This document shows, piece after piece, positions 20,747-32,996 of a DNA stretch of 64,000 bases. The notes beneath the pieces were generated by a model. It made no database searches and was not told where the DNA came from. It was given only the letters and a program-made list of their open reading frames with translations. The translations under genes were made by a program, and so were the position numbers. Source of the DNA: Chrysemys picta bellii (lineage: Eukaryota; Chordata; Testudines; Emydidae); the NCBI RefSeq assembly GCF_011386835.1, contig NC_088800.1, forward strand, positions 58,681,439 to 58,745,438, written 5' to 3'. The first letter of the stretch is position 1; each line of letters starts with the position of its first letter.

Positions 20747-21498
20747 AGAGAAGATGGTTTAGTGGCTAAGGCAGTCAAATGCTGTTCTAGTGAACTGGAC
20801 TCTATCTGTACCTCTGCCATACAGATCCTTTGTGTTACTGGGCAAGTGTCTTAAACTCAAACTTTCATAAAAGGCCACAAACTGTTGCTCTTTTTCTGGG
20901 TGCCCATCCAACTTGAGATGCCTGGGTAGAACTGGGCAAAATTTTTCTACCAAAAACTTTTGGCAAAAAAGAAGATTCAATGACCCTGAAACCTCCTGTG
21001 AACTTATGTCAGTTTCTTTGAATTGGTTTGTGTGTTTGTTTAAAAATCCAAATTAAAATGTTCTGGTAATTTTTTTCCAGCTTGACATAACTTCTTTCAA
21101 AATTTCCTTTAACATTTTCAAATTCAAAAATGTTTCAAATGCTCAATCACTAAAATGAAACATTGTCTGATTCTTACCTTTTTTTATGACTTTTCAAAAT
21201 TGTGAACAAACCAAAAAAATGTACTTGCCCTGCCCTAGACCTGATTTGCAGAAGTACTGAGCACTGAGAGCAGTGACTATAGTCTGAGAGCTGTTCTCTG
21301 AACAAATATAGTGCTATATTTTTTCTGAATTTCAGGTCATAGGCATCTCAAATTGGACACTAAAACTGGTGGATACTTTAGACATTCAATGTGTCTGTGC
21401 CTCCATTTGCCATCTGTAAAATGGGGATAATACTAGCTCACCTCACAGGGCTGTTGTGAAGCATGCTAGTGATGCAATGATGAGCACCATGGAAAAAT
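20747..21498 (+). mobile_element. MIR-like SINE split by younger insertions
   Basis: The 5' half (20747-20855) carries GGTTTAGTGGCTAAGGCAGTC and ends TTACTGGGCAAGTGTCTTAAA. The 3' half (about 21391-21498) resumes with GTGTCTGTGCCTCCATTTGC and CATCTGTAAAATGGGGATAA. In an intact MIR these parts are adjacent, so about 0.5 kb has been inserted between them. Confidence 0.7.
20932..21237. repeat. AT-rich dispersed repeat (AGAACTGGGCAAAA family)
   Basis: It begins TAGAACTGGGCAAAATTTTT and continues with many AAAATTT / TTTTCAAA words up to CCTGCCCTAGACC. Similar AT-rich blocks bounded by AGAGCTGTGCAAAT or CACCCAGCTCTAG occur at 49855-50128 and 55826-56165, and unbounded ones at 25030-25440 and 36270-36600. 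I read it as one dispersed family of unknown class. It lies in the gap of the split MIR. Confidence 0.6.
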
Positions 21499-23384
21499 CA
21501 ATAAGGAAATCAATAATTCTGTCTTCAGAGGAGAGCATTTTGTGCAGTACATAAGGCCTGGGGCCAGACTGAACAATGAGGATAAAAGGAAATATTAAGT
21601 ACCTACTCATTCAGTGAGCACAATCTATTCTATGTGCTGAATGAAACAGTATGTGATCACATAATTCAAGACTCTCACAATGCATACGTATAAGGGGCCA
21701 AATTAAGTTTGCACAGGCAAGCTGAGTTCTGTCTTTTCCTAAGTTTGACTTTGCTTGACTTTGATGCTTTAACTTTCTTTGAATGTAGATTTGTCTATAC
21801 ATATTTCTTTTGCACAATCTCCTTGATCCATGGGATGGGTGTATAAGGATAGTAAAACCTCGGTGTCATTATGGAGTAACACAGTGAGATGTCTATGCTA
21901 CTGATTCTATGGTGTGTGGATCTAATTTAGGACGTTGTTTGGTATTGAAGTCGATATACCTGGTAAGGGGGAGACTCCAGAGAGAATCTTGCACAATAAG
22001 TCTGCACCTTGCCCCTGCAGAGAAGTAATCTCAGAGGTGGAAATGCAATTATAAGCACATCTCCCACTTCAAAACTTCTTGTATGTCTCTCATTTAGTTT
22101 AGTCCCAAAGTTTACCATGTTCCATACCAAAGTGGTGTGTCTCTGGTTTTTACTATAGAAAATAATTTACATCAGCAATAAAGGATCACCTAACTGAATT
22201 TGCACTAAAGGAAGTTTCCTGCATGAAATAACTTTTTGCCCTTCATTTTGGGGCAAAATGCACATTTCATGTAATATTTGGGTCTCAGCAAGTTGAGAAG
22301 TATATCAAAAGATGGGAAGGAGAGGTCAAAGCCTGCTCCTGTTGGGGTTTGAGACAGAGAAACAACTTGGTATGGCAGCTTAAAAAAAATCCTGATACTT
22401 CTGAAACCACTCTAGCTGGCAGTCCCCTTTGTTTTTACATGTTAGAATCAAAACCAAACCCTTTTACAGACAGGTTTTAAAAATGTTTTAAAGGTTTCTA
22501 GAATAAACTTTTTGCTCTATTAAATTTTGTAAAAAGGCAAATACCATCATGTTCTGTAATTGAAATGTTATCCCATTTAATCTGCCTAGTAGCTCTTGCT
22601 CCAAATTCCTTTTCAGATTTGATATTTAACTAGTTAAATCTGTTTTCAATTAGATTTTAAGTTGAAATCTATTAGGAATAACAAAAGCCCCGATTCGCCA
22701 ATGTGCTCTGTGCAGGCAGATCTCTGCAGTCTTAGCATCATATTTCTAAAGACATTCAGGTACCAAAGTGCAGATAAGGACATATGGGATTTTCAAATGT
22801 GCTGAAGCAGGTTACGTGCTTAACTTCTATTGATTTCAATGGGAATTAGGTGCTACTGAAAATTCCACTATATCTCCTGGAACCTAAATCCCTCAAAAAA
22901 TCTGGTCTCAGGTCTCTTAGTCAGCAGCTCTGGCTTTTGGCTGATCTTCTTTGAGACCCAAAGTTTTGGGAACTAATCCCCTACACATTCCATGGAGGGG
23001 TACAGCCTGGCCCCATGCTGGAAAAGATACAGAAGAAACTCTGTGGGGAGACTTTGGATAAATATTCCCATGTATGGGATGATCTGACCCCTAATCCCCC
23101 ACATCAGTTTGTCCACAAGCAGAATGGGTCAAACACCTGCCCATGGGGAACCCCTATGAAACTCTGACCTTGGGGCTGTGGCCCCTGATTGTGCAAACTG
23201 ATCAATTCTGGAGGACATCTCTGCTCTTGCAAGGCCCTGTTGCCTTTAGGAAGGTTCTGCAGTGGCCTAGAAGTCTATTTGCATGGAGCAGCTTTCAGGA
23301 TCAGTGGCCTATCTGAATGCAAAGCATTTTGGGATGATTCTATTTTTGTGAATGTCCTTCACACACTGGCACTCTGGTTACCTT
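21499..23384. other. No gene recognised; one palindromic repeat trace
   Basis: An imperfect palindromic repeat of the GGGATTTTCAAA...TTGATTTCAATGGG type is present at about 22788-22872. The rest has no recognised repeats or coding signal. Confidence 0.4.
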
Positions 23385-23527
23385 CTTCAGACCTGAGGAA
23401 GAGCTCTGTGAAGCTCAAAAGCTTGTCCCCTCAATGAAAAGAGGTTTGGTCTAATAAAAGGTATATTACCCCATCCACTTTGTGTCTCTCATATCTTAGG
23501 AACCAGCATGGCTACCACACTACAAAA
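23385..23527 (-). mobile_element. Short retroposon, GTGTTGGTC family, minus orientation
   Basis: On the plus strand it reads ACCTGAGGAAGAGCTCTGTG, AGCTCAAAAGCTTGTC, GGTCTAATAAAAGGTATATT, then TCTCATATCTTAGGAACCAG and CATGGCTACCACACTAC. This is the complement of the 5085-5200 copy and extends beyond it at the hairpin end. The hairpin GAGCTC TGTGAA GCTC is preserved. Confidence 0.75.
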
Positions 23528-25029
23528 AGCATAACATCAGATATTTATAGGTGATTTGAGTTTGCTTTAGGGAGAAGAGAGAGGTATTGACTAACATTTT
23601 ATCTTTGGCATTTTAACTCTCTGAAAATACTGAATTGCCCATATGAGCCCACAAAATACCTTCACAGATATCAGCTTTATGGCCTATTTATTTCTGACAC
23701 TTGAGTTCTTTCATATACATGTTCCTTGCCAAATGCCTGGACCATGACGAGGTTATGAGCAGAAGGAACATATTCCCAAAGTGACCTGCAGGCATGGCAT
23801 ACTTGGGAGGATGTTAGAGGGCTGTGGTGTTTTTTCGTTTGTTTTGTTTTTGACAGGAAAGCAAAATATTTAGAGTTCCCTTTTTCAGCAGGATGGATGC
23901 AGTCTTGGAAGCAAGTGCTACAGATTAAACCTAATCAGTGGATTTGCCAAGGCATAACATTATTCAGTGTTCAGCATCTGTGGTGAGTTAGGGGTTAATG
24001 GTTATACTAAGTACCAGGCGCATTAGGAAAGAGTGATTGATTAAAAAAAATTAATGGGACAGAAAAGCTAGGAAGAGAGAGAAATAACTTATCTTTGTGT
24101 AGATGTGGATTCTTTCTTGTTCAGTGTAACTAGCAGCGGTTTGTCTTTCTGTCCTGAATCTTATCTGTAGGAGATGCATTGCATTTGGAGCTAAACAGGG
24201 AATTGCACAATTTATGCATCTTGTGAGCAGAGAGAGACCATTTACATTAAGTGGGTGTGTAAAATGGGAGTGACAATCTAAGTATGTCAGAGAAATTTCC
24301 TAAGGCAAATATTAACTTGATGCTCTGGTCAGGAGAGGGGAGCACTGTTTTGGAAGCACCCACTGAAGTGAGCTTTTACTACCCTGGATAATTGAATTTG
24401 TTTTAAAAATTGGGACTTAATTTATGAGAGTCTCTTCTCCCAGAATCATTGGTAGGGTAGAAATGGTAAGGAACAAACCTGTGTTAGATACAAAATAATC
24501 CATTTACTGAAGCTAAAGGATCCCTTGCACCGAATTGTATCAATGAATGAGTGGTGCTAAACTGGATACCATGTAACATGTGGTGTGTGGTTTTGTCTAG
24601 CAACATACTATGTGTTTAAGAAAACTTAAATCCAAAATATAAAAAGCAAGTATCAACTGATTTTTTTTCTCTCCCAATCATAGGTCATACACTTATCTAC
24701 AAAAAATGTGCCACTGGTTACTGCTTTCCTCAGATTTTTCTACCTAACTTCCTTTGATTGTAGCTCCATTTACATGCTTTGCAAACCTCGCAATGCAAAC
24801 AAAATCTAGTGTTTCTGGCAATTTTCTTTTTTATAACCCAACTTTCACACACAAGAAAAAGGAGTATATTTAAATAATGGCAATACATGATGCTACTGTA
24901 AGGGAGAAGGAAAGCCCTAAATAACCTTATTCTTGAAATCATGAAGCTGTCTGTTTCATGGTTCTATGATGATGCCTTTTTTCATAACTAGTATAAATTG
25001 GAGTATAAAATGTTCTGCTGATTGCTGGC
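23528..25029. other. No gene recognised
   Basis: Repeat-poor AT-rich sequence; ORFs below 75 codons without domains. Confidence 0.4.
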
Positions 25030-25440
25030 TGTTCTAGTGGACAGTAATGTTTTTGGAACTGAGCAATATTACTGGTTGGGAATTTTTCATTTAAATGTTT
25101 TTTATTGGAAAATGCTGATTAGTTGAAAATGAGGGTGAAAGACCTCAACCCCAGAATAGCTCATAGCCCAGTGGTTAGGACAGTTACTTGGGATCTGGGA
25201 TGCTCAGGTTGTAGTCTCTGGTCCAAATGAGGCCAAGCAGGGACTTAACCAGGGGTTTCCCACATCCCAGGTAAGTAACCTAACTGCCAGGCTTTTGGCT
25301 ATTCTGGTGTCTGTCCTGTCTCTCTCTCTCTCCCCACCCCAAAATACACTTTAAAAGGTGTTGGCTTCCTTCTGCATCAGAATGGAAACCAATGTCAAAA
25401 ATCTCAACTTTTCACAAAATGGAATTCTTGTTTTCTGGAC
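25030..25440. repeat. Composite AT-rich repeat with inverted tRNA-like centre
   Basis: AT-rich flanks (GGGAATTTTTCATTTAAATG...GTTGAAAATG at 25078-25130 and CAAAAATCTCAACTTTTCAC near 25395-25420) surround an inverted pair of tRNA-like arms at 25156-25304 and a CT run at about 25317-25332. The flanks resemble the AT-rich family at 20932 and elsewhere. I treat the whole as one repeat unit. Confidence 0.6.
25156..25304. repeat. Head-to-head inverted tRNA-like arms
   Basis: The plus-strand arm is AATAGCTCATAGCCCAGTGG then TTAGGACAGTTACTTGGGAT. The minus-strand arm read in reverse is AATAGCCAAAAGCCTGGCAG then TTAGGTTACTTACCTGGGAT. Both have an A-box-like start and a GGTT-type B-box area (CTCAGGTTGTAGTCTC and CCCTGGTTAAGTCCC). 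The arms are about 65 bp and imperfectly paired. A tRNA gene is excluded because neither arm can form a full cloverleaf. Confidence 0.65.
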
Positions 25441-25965
25441 AGCTCAAGTGACCAATGGGTGTCCTGATACCTGGGGATTCTATGGAGACTAATTGAAAGT
25501 TTCCAGTGGAATCTATTGGTATTAGGAGTCTGTGAAATATTACAGATTACCCGCACTGTACCACCTGATGTCATTCCTCTCTGTCTCAGCCTAGATAAGG
25601 ATTTCTGCATTTAAAAAAAAGTCCATTTTCATATTAGAAAGGGTCTTCAAATGCTTGATGTGCCGTCATGGCCTGAAAAGTGACCATATAAAAATGCCAC
25701 TTTACAGTGTGATTTGGGCACAATAAATGTTATTTGCTAAACTTTACTGATTTGAAAAAAAAACAAGTCTTTGCTAGCTAATAGTACAGAGCCAATACAG
25801 CTCTGAAAAAACTGGCTGGAGCTAGTCTGTCATATGCAAGTCCTGACAATATTGTCCTCTAAACTCTGAATATAAAGCCTTTATTACTGATGTTGTAAAA
25901 TAACATAATCTGGGAAAAATCATGCTGAGTTTTTAGTAAATTGAATGAGTAACTTAAATAAATCA

Positions 25966-26048
25966 AAAAGAACAGGAGTACTTGTGGCACCTTAGAGACT
26001 AACAAATTTATCAGAGCATAAGCTACTGCCCACTTCTTCGGATGCATA
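25966..26048 (+). mobile_element. Short retroposon, GTGTTAGTC family, with 11-bp TSD
   Basis: The body runs AAAAGAACAGGAGTACTTGT, GGCACCTTAGAGACTAACAA, GAGCATAAGCTACTGCCCAC and ends CTTCTTCGGATGCATA. Perfect 11-bp duplications TAAATAAATCA flank it at 25955-25965 and 26049-26059, so this is a complete insertion although only 83 bp long. Its GGATGCA end is shared with the copy at 52847-52974, while the other end is shorter. Variable 5' truncation is typical of target-primed retrotransposition. Confidence 0.88.
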
Positions 26049-26059
26049 TAAATAAATCA

Positions 26060-27734
26060 GACTGATTTTTTTTTTTTTTTTTTTACAAGACCAAGTCTTG
26101 TGATAATGAAGACTTTTCTTAAAGAGCAGTTCAATGCCCTTTTTGGGGGGGAGAATATATTTAAAAAAATGAAAATTGAGATGTTTATAGCCTTTATGGT
26201 TGCAGAGACAAGCTTGAAAATGTGACCCAACTGCACCCTAAAGGCTCAGAAATCAGAAGGCTGATAAAATTAATGATTTTAAAAACAAATATTTTTTACT
26301 CCTGGTTTTTGAATGCTTAGTGTTGACTATACTGGCTTTACTTTTACCTCCTCAAACCAAAATTATCCTTGTTCAACAGATCCTTGTGTTTTGGATCTGG
26401 CTTCCCACTCACTAAATACAGCCAGCATTCGTTGATTGGGAACAAAGCAGAATGTCTGTCTCCAAAGGCATAGTTTGGAGCTACTGGAAAAACTATAAGG
26501 TATGAATGATTTTGACATTTCTTTTTTTCCTCTGTGAATTTTATTCACAGTAAATGTAATGTCTTCCCCCTGTGGTAAGAATAAAAACTGAAAAATAACT
26601 ATTGGAAGGTTTGTTTTTTAGTATTATATTTTCATGCCAGTTAAGCGAGATGTGAAAAGAATATAATGGCTTAAACATGACACACATTTTAATAGCTGCT
26701 GGTTTTCTTTATTGTCCTCTATTCTGTAGTACCTATATCTCATTCTCCAAGAGCTAACTTCCTGAACTACATTACCTCTGAGCAATGTTAAATATCCCCT
26801 ATTAACTGCAAGATAGGAATATTTTTCCTGTTGTTTTTAATGTAGAGAGTACCTTTTGTGAAGTGTGTTCAGTAAAAACTGTCTCTCACTTCCTAGCACA
26901 TTGGCAGAAACTGTTAACCCATTCTGGTAGACCAGTAATTCAGCCATTTTCTCCTTGTCTTATAACTGGTGGGGTCAAGCCCAAAAGGAAATGGGGGAGA
27001 CTCTAATTTCTCTCTTTTCACATTCGTTGATACGCAATACTTTTTCCAGTTAACTTAAAGTAATTTCCTAATGCCTTAAAAGAAATGCATTGTAAAGCTG
27101 AACTGCAAATGCTTTCATTTTAAAAAGTAGCATGTTGCCACTATTGATGTGTTTAGCTGATAGTGTCTTAACAAAAGTTTAGACCGTTGCCTCTTATAAA
27201 GTCTGGAGACATCTGAGCTGTACATTTTTTGAATGACAGTGCAGTTAGCCTAAACCAAAGGTATGAAAAAAACATACTGTTCAAACCCCTGACTTATCAT
27301 TCCCTTTTTTGTTCTGAGGTAGCTGTGATGCAAGACTCTCTGGCAGAGAGATGGAGAAGTCTATGGATTTCTCAGTGACTGTGATAAGGTGACAGTACAC
27401 CTCTACCCTTTCAATTTCACAATGCGGGTGTGCCAGGCAGCAAGCCGCTCAGCTGGGAAGCCTGTCAGGAGGGCTGCAGGTGACTCCTGGATTCTGGGCA
27501 GCCCAGCAGTCTGCTGGGATGAGCTGGACACCTCTGGCAAGAAGGTATCTCCAGGAGCTAGGGGCCTGGGTGGACCATGGGCAGTTCCTAAGGCTTTGAT
27601 GGAATTGACAAGTTCCTGGGGAATGTTTCAATTCTGTTGAAGCAGAATTTTCAGATGGAAAACTATTTTGGTAGGGGAATTCTTTAACTAGCTCCCCACA
27701 GTCGCTATATTGTCCTCCTGGCCTGTTCCCCACC
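26060..27734. other. No gene recognised; contains a 19-T run
   Basis: A run of T lies at 26066-26084 directly beside the right target duplication of the previous element. ORFs at 27389-27640 and 27449-27733 overlap on opposite strands and lack domains. AT-rich motifs near 27640-27680 (GAATTTTCAGATGGAAAAC) may be a scrap of the AT-rich family. Confidence 0.4.
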
Positions 27735-27880
27735 CCCTTTGTTCCTCATACTGATTTTGTCCTTCCTTAAATTAGACTGTATGCTCTCAGGGGCTGAGGC
27801 CATTATTATTTGGTGTTACTAGGGGCTATCGCAGCGCAATGGGGCCCCTATGCCCGATTGTATTAGGGGCTGCACAAACA
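27735..27880. mobile_element. CORE-SINE-like tail pieces
   Basis: TTAGACTGTATGCTCTCAGG is the usual tail phrase read forward. It is followed by ATTATTATTTGGTGTTACTA and GCGCAATGGGGCCCC...GGGGCTGCACAAACACATGAC, the same type of tail read in reverse. Two half-elements in opposite orientation appear to be joined. Confidence 0.5.
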
Positions 27881-30800
27881 CATGACTAATGGACAGTCCT
27901 GGCTCCAAAGCTGTGAGTGTAAAATGGTATCCCTGATTGGCATTAAAACCAATAAAGACAGACCCCTGCCTCCACGTAGGTGGCATGCCAATGTGTCACT
28001 CACAGCTAGCCATTCCAAATGGGGGACTCAAGGTATAGGGAATGTTTTTTTGTTTTCCCCCAGTCTTTTTTTTTTTTTTTAAATCCATCCATATGTACAA
28101 AGACATTTGTATTGAAGTCTCTTGACATGGGGACCCTGCTAGTGGTGAACTTGCTAAGTGGCTGTGCCTGGGTGTGCAATAGTTGATCTTCTTTCAAGGC
28201 ACTATCTGTGCTGATGCATGCCATCCTGGAAGAGAAGGGGGGCAGTAGATGGTGGAAAATGGAGGAGTTTTAAAATTACATGTTCTCAAGGTCATGTAGC
28301 AAGTTTAGTTTACAGCTCCTTAATTTTGTGATGTGCCCCATGTGAAAGAAATTCAGAGTGCAGTGAGACAACCATAAAATTGACTTGCTGGTGAAATAGA
28401 GACTAGTGAGTGACTTTGCTGCCTTCAGAAGCCTAGATAGATTTCTGTGAATAAAACTGTGAGCAGAACATTGCTCTTACATGCAAAAGGTATTTTCCTC
28501 CTTGTACAGTTAACACTTAGACATTTTGTTATTGAACGCCTGCTGGAAAGCACTTCTTTATCACCATCTGGGTGGAAGCAAGAGAAGGTCCAACCAGTTG
28601 GTTTTACTGAGGGGGGGGAAAAAGGGTATAAAAGGGAGATGGGAGGAACGGGGATTTGTTACAAGTGTGCCTGCAGGACTGTGCTAATGGGGAGACCGAG
28701 AGTTGAGTCAGTTAACTCTTGTTTTTTGCAAAATTTAGAATAATTTGCAAAATCCCTGAAGAGGGTATGGAATTCATTCCAATTTCAGCCCTCAGCCAGG
28801 CAGAGGTAGCAAGCGGAAGGTGCTGCACTGCTCCAGTCTGGGGCTGCCGAGAGCCTGGTGCAGGCTAGAATGCTCTCAGGACTGCCCTAAGTTGTGCCCT
28901 GGCTGTAACAACCTCTATGACTATTCCAACAGCTGATGGGGACAGCAATGGTTCACGAGTGTCCTCTAACTCCCTCATCTCAGTACGTGTCCTGCACAAG
29001 GGTTACCTGTGGGTTGGGGGGAGGGGGGAGACTTGGAGTTGTGTAGAGCTAGCTATGAGTATACACTAGAGGAGGAAAAGGGGCTTAAAGTTGCTCTGTG
29101 GCTGCTATGCCAAATACATCAATCTTCTGATTAGCCCTGATATACAGTACATTGGTTTGTTATGCAATCACACACTTTTCTTTGTTTACAGTCTCTAATA
29201 CAAAACAATACCTAACATATTGTAAGCATCTGCCTTTACACACTACTTCCAATGAACCTGGGTCCCTCGCTTCCATTATACAAAAATCTGAACCTGGGAT
29301 TTTGTTTCCTTGGGATGAGTGAACTGTACTTCATAGAAGTTGCCACTTTTTTAATTAACTATTGATTTGGAGGGTTGGTATACTGAGGTTAATCGGGTGT
29401 GACAAGAATAGATAACTTTACTTGGCTTGTTGAAATTTGAGGTATATAAATCTGAGGCAGTGTATCCATAGATTAGAATGGAATTTCCTGCTAGGAGCAA
29501 TCAATATGCCCCTGGAGCTAGGAATTCAAACTACACCTCAACTAAAGCATATAGGAGTCTTGTTTATTAAAAGGCTTTTTTTGTGTCAAAAAGAGTTTAA
29601 TTTTAAAACAGATTACGTTAGCATTACCATGGATGTGCATTAACATGGCTTGTTCTCATAAGGATACAGACTCCATTTTCCATTAAAGATTTTATTCCCA
29701 ATTGTAGGCTTCAGCTAACATCTACTTTTGAAGGAAGTACAGGACCCTTCAAACATGAGTGGGAAGCTTCTTTGAAATTCTGTTTCACAGCATTAATTTG
29801 CAATAAACCCATGTCTGCAAAGTCAGTCACTTATAGAGAGCTGAGACAAGAACCATTGCCCTTCAATGCCAAAACCAAAGCATCAATAACATGTGGAGAA
29901 GGAGACCTCCTCCAGTAGCTGATGGAAGTAGGTCTTTTATCCTTGCTATCCGCACTCTCTTCTGCACACAAGTCCAGTGTGCTACAAACTTTGATGGATA
30001 ATTCATTAGCAAAAGTAAGGGTTCCCTGGTTTGAGTCTCAATACAGTACTATTTAATGTGAGGGGAATAAACTAAAAAAATAAAGGGTAAACGCACAAAA
30101 TACTACTTGATCCTTTTCATATGACTGAGTCATAGTGCACTATTGTCCCCCCCTCCACCTCTCCAATTTATTTTCTTCTGGTCCAGCACCATAACTACAG
30201 TTATCAAAATTCCCATGGAGGGTTAGGAAGTTAGTAATCTGGAAGACTGAAGGAGATGGGGAAAAGGGAGATCAATTTGAAAAGGAAGAGAAAAGATTTT
30301 ACAGTGTTCATATCCGCAGTCAAATATGTCAGATGTTTATCAGGACTTGATTCTTTTGTGTCCTACCCTATCTCGAAGGACTAGTCAGAATTTTTAAAAG
30401 GCAGGAATTAGTATTACTTATGCTGCAGCCTTCTTTGGCATTTCACCAACTGAAAAAGCTGTTTATTGCTACTTCAAGAACCAGGAACATTATCCTTTAA
30501 TTACCAAATGCTCCAAATGCACTCTATTTAGTTTCATTATAAATGACTTGGATAATGTATGCTCCTTTAGTCATTCTTTATGAAATGGGCAGTCCTCAGC
30601 CTAAAGCAAATGACTAATTTTTTTGAAAAGTGATTAGTGATTTTTTTTTTTTTTGGATGTGTCAGTTTTTACAAGCCTAACCTGAGACCCTTTTCTGATT
30701 GAGAGGGAGCTGAGCACTTGCCCTATGAAAATTTGACCTCTCTTAAGTTCTTCAAGTTGGGTATTCAAAAACAGAGGCATCCAAAACCACTAATCACTTT

Positions 30801-31023
30801 TGAATGTCTTGGCTAATAGGTTTGTAGTGATTGACTAGATATCTGTTTACTAACTTAGTCACAATTAGTCATTCATAAAGAAGTGCAAAAATCTCAGAAC
30901 ATGTTAGCCACCATAGTGCCTGTGTTCATGTTAACCTTTCTTTCCTTTAAATACCTCCCAGGTGAGGGGTTATGTAACCATGTTGTACTGGCTAGGATTA
31001 CTAAAGGAGCTGACACCCAAATA
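27881..31023. other. No gene recognised
   Basis: Contains a 15-T run at 28066-28080, a T-run at about 30640-30655, and an isolated TATAAAAGGG at 28626-28635 downstream of a purine run, without other promoter features. ORFs (28447-28743 and others) show no domain. No terminal repeats were found. Confidence 0.4.
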
Positions 31024-31158
31024 AGTCACTGCAGGATCAGGAGCAAAGTCTTGCAATTTGACAGTGGCTCTAGCAAAGGGGAAAGTCTCCCACGTTGGTG
31101 CTAGAGGGACACAATCATTTGGAAGCTAGTGGCCCACTGCAGTACTTCTAGTCAATTG
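31024..31158. repeat. Diverged repeat, copy 1 of a local pair
   Basis: AAGTCACTGCAGGATCAGGA, GCAAAGTCTTGCAATTTG, GGGACACAATCATTTGGAAG, CCCACTGCAGTACTTCTAGT. It parallels 32188-32331 over its length. Class unknown. Confidence 0.6.
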
Positions 31159-32187
31159 GATGTGGGCACCTGAAAATAGGCTCCTGAAAATCACACCCAT
31201 TAATGCTAAATTCAAAATCACCCTTTACAAAGAATTAAAGCAATAACATTGCTAGGCCTGGCGAAAATAGAGCTGTGTGAGAGGGTGACTTGTCCTGTGG
31301 CTGGAGAACCTGGGGCTAAGCCAGCCCTGATTACAGAATGGGGCCACCTGAGAGGGATCACGCTTTTCCTGCACAAGAGGAGCCCAATTTAAGTGTTGAT
31401 AGCCTTTCCCCTGCTAGGCCCTAACAGGAGGAGACTGCAGGAAGCAAGAAGGCTCTTGGTGAGAGTGTTGATGCCAGGCCTGCCCATGAGGGGGGCATAC
31501 AGTGGTGAGTGGGCACTGTTACAAGCTGCAAAAGAACTCTTTAAATGTCACCTTGTCAAAGGCGAGCATTTCCCCATAGTCCATTCGTGGGTATTTTGTC
31601 CATCTTGTATTAAGAAACCAAATAGAGAAATTAGATTCCCACCACTTTCCTTGAGAGACTCTAATTAGTCCAGTCTAATAGAGCTCACTGTTAAATTATC
31701 TGCTCTAAAGTTTGATCCCATTAATTTTATTAATATTCACCAAAAAATCCTCAAGAAATCTTCTTCCCTCCTCCGTGTTTACAGCCTCCAGATAGTTGTA
31801 GGTTATCATTCCCCTCTCAGTTACTATTCAGTCAAGGTATTAAACATAATCAGTTCTTGTAGTTTCTTCTAAAGAAATCCCTCCAGCCTAATTATAGTCT
31901 AAGTATTTGTGCTTATTAACCAAAGTGCATCTTCAGTACAAATGGATGCAGTTTTTGCTAAGTAAACAGCCTGCTGATTTACAGCTTATCTCTACAGTAT
32001 TTATGCTACACATTCTTATTCTTAGATGAACTTCATGTTGGATAGATTCATCTTTCTACTGGATGGTTAATACACCATCTCCTCTTTGTCTTACACAGTA
32101 ATAGACTCAATAGTTTAGTGCTCAACTTCATGCAGTGTGAGTAGATCCAGTGACTTCTCTCATTACACTCAGCGTACAAAATTAAGC
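31159..32187. other. No gene recognised; possible LTR-like fragment
   Basis: The stretch 31275-31500 (GTGTGAGAGGGTGACTTGTC, GGGGCTAAGCCAGCCCTGA) resembles the left part of LTR-like repeats I associate with turtles, but no TG...CA boundaries or duplication can be placed. The 91-codon ORF at 31393-31668 has no domain. Confidence 0.35.
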
Positions 32188-32331
32188 ATCTGAGTAAGTA
32201 ATTGTAGGATCGGGTGCAAAGTCTTAGTCTGGTGATACTTCTAGCTAAATTAGAAGTAAGCATCCCATGTTTCTGCTACGGGGACATAATCCTTTGGAAG
32301 TGAATATCCCACTATAGAACTTTTCAGTCTT
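32188..32331. repeat. Diverged repeat, copy 2 of a local pair
   Basis: TAAGTAATTGTAGGATCGGG, TGCAAAGTCTTAGTCTGG, GGGACATAATCCTTTGGAAG, CCCACTATAGAACTTTTCAG. It aligns with 31024-31158 with many substitutions and small gaps. The copies are 1.16 kb apart in the same orientation. Confidence 0.6.
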
Positions 32332-32991
32332 GTTCCAACCCCCCCACCCCGCAACTAAACTGTCAAATTAAGCCACACTCTGGTTCCCCTCAAAAGTAGC
32401 CTAGCTCTCTCCAAATTTGTTTATCCCAGTTTACAAATTCCTAGACCAATGCTTGGAAGGAATAACATGTCTTTGCCATTTGGTAGAATACATTTGATTT
32501 GGGGTTCTAGTCTTCTTAATAGCACTGACTTTGCCTATAGCATTGGGCAGGCACTTGAAATTAATGGCATCTGAGGGTATTTGGTACCTTTAAAACACAG
32601 GCCATTAAAATATCTTCTAGCTAATTTGGCAGGAGAGAGCAAAATAAACAGGCAGGTTGATGCTGAATCATTCTTCTAATCTAAATGGAAAGGGATATTG
32701 CTACAGTTCTGCAAGGTCTGTTTGGGACAAGGTAGCATGCTAAAATATGTGTAATGTAAGAGTCCGTTTTGTTATGAATGCGTATACCATGCCTCCAGGG
32801 GCCAGCTCACCAAATTCATGGGAAATTTTTGATGGAACATGAGAACCTCTCTGATTTAAGGACCACCTGCTCATCTTCCTTGATGCAGCATGGTTCAGGA
32901 GCAACCTTTCCCTAAAGTTAATGGAGTTATTCCATTATTTGCCACTGTGTGAATTGGGATTATGTGGCCAGGAAGCTGCCCCATTATGTAA
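32332..32991. other. No gene recognised
   Basis: A C-rich tract at about 32339-32349 is the only notable composition feature. No coding or repeat signal seen. Confidence 0.4.
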
Positions 32992-32996
32992 TAGTC

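Noticed and set aside
28626..28635. TATAAAAGGG as a host promoter
   Set aside because: It is an isolated motif without an initiator, GC box or downstream coding exon; chance occurrence is likely.
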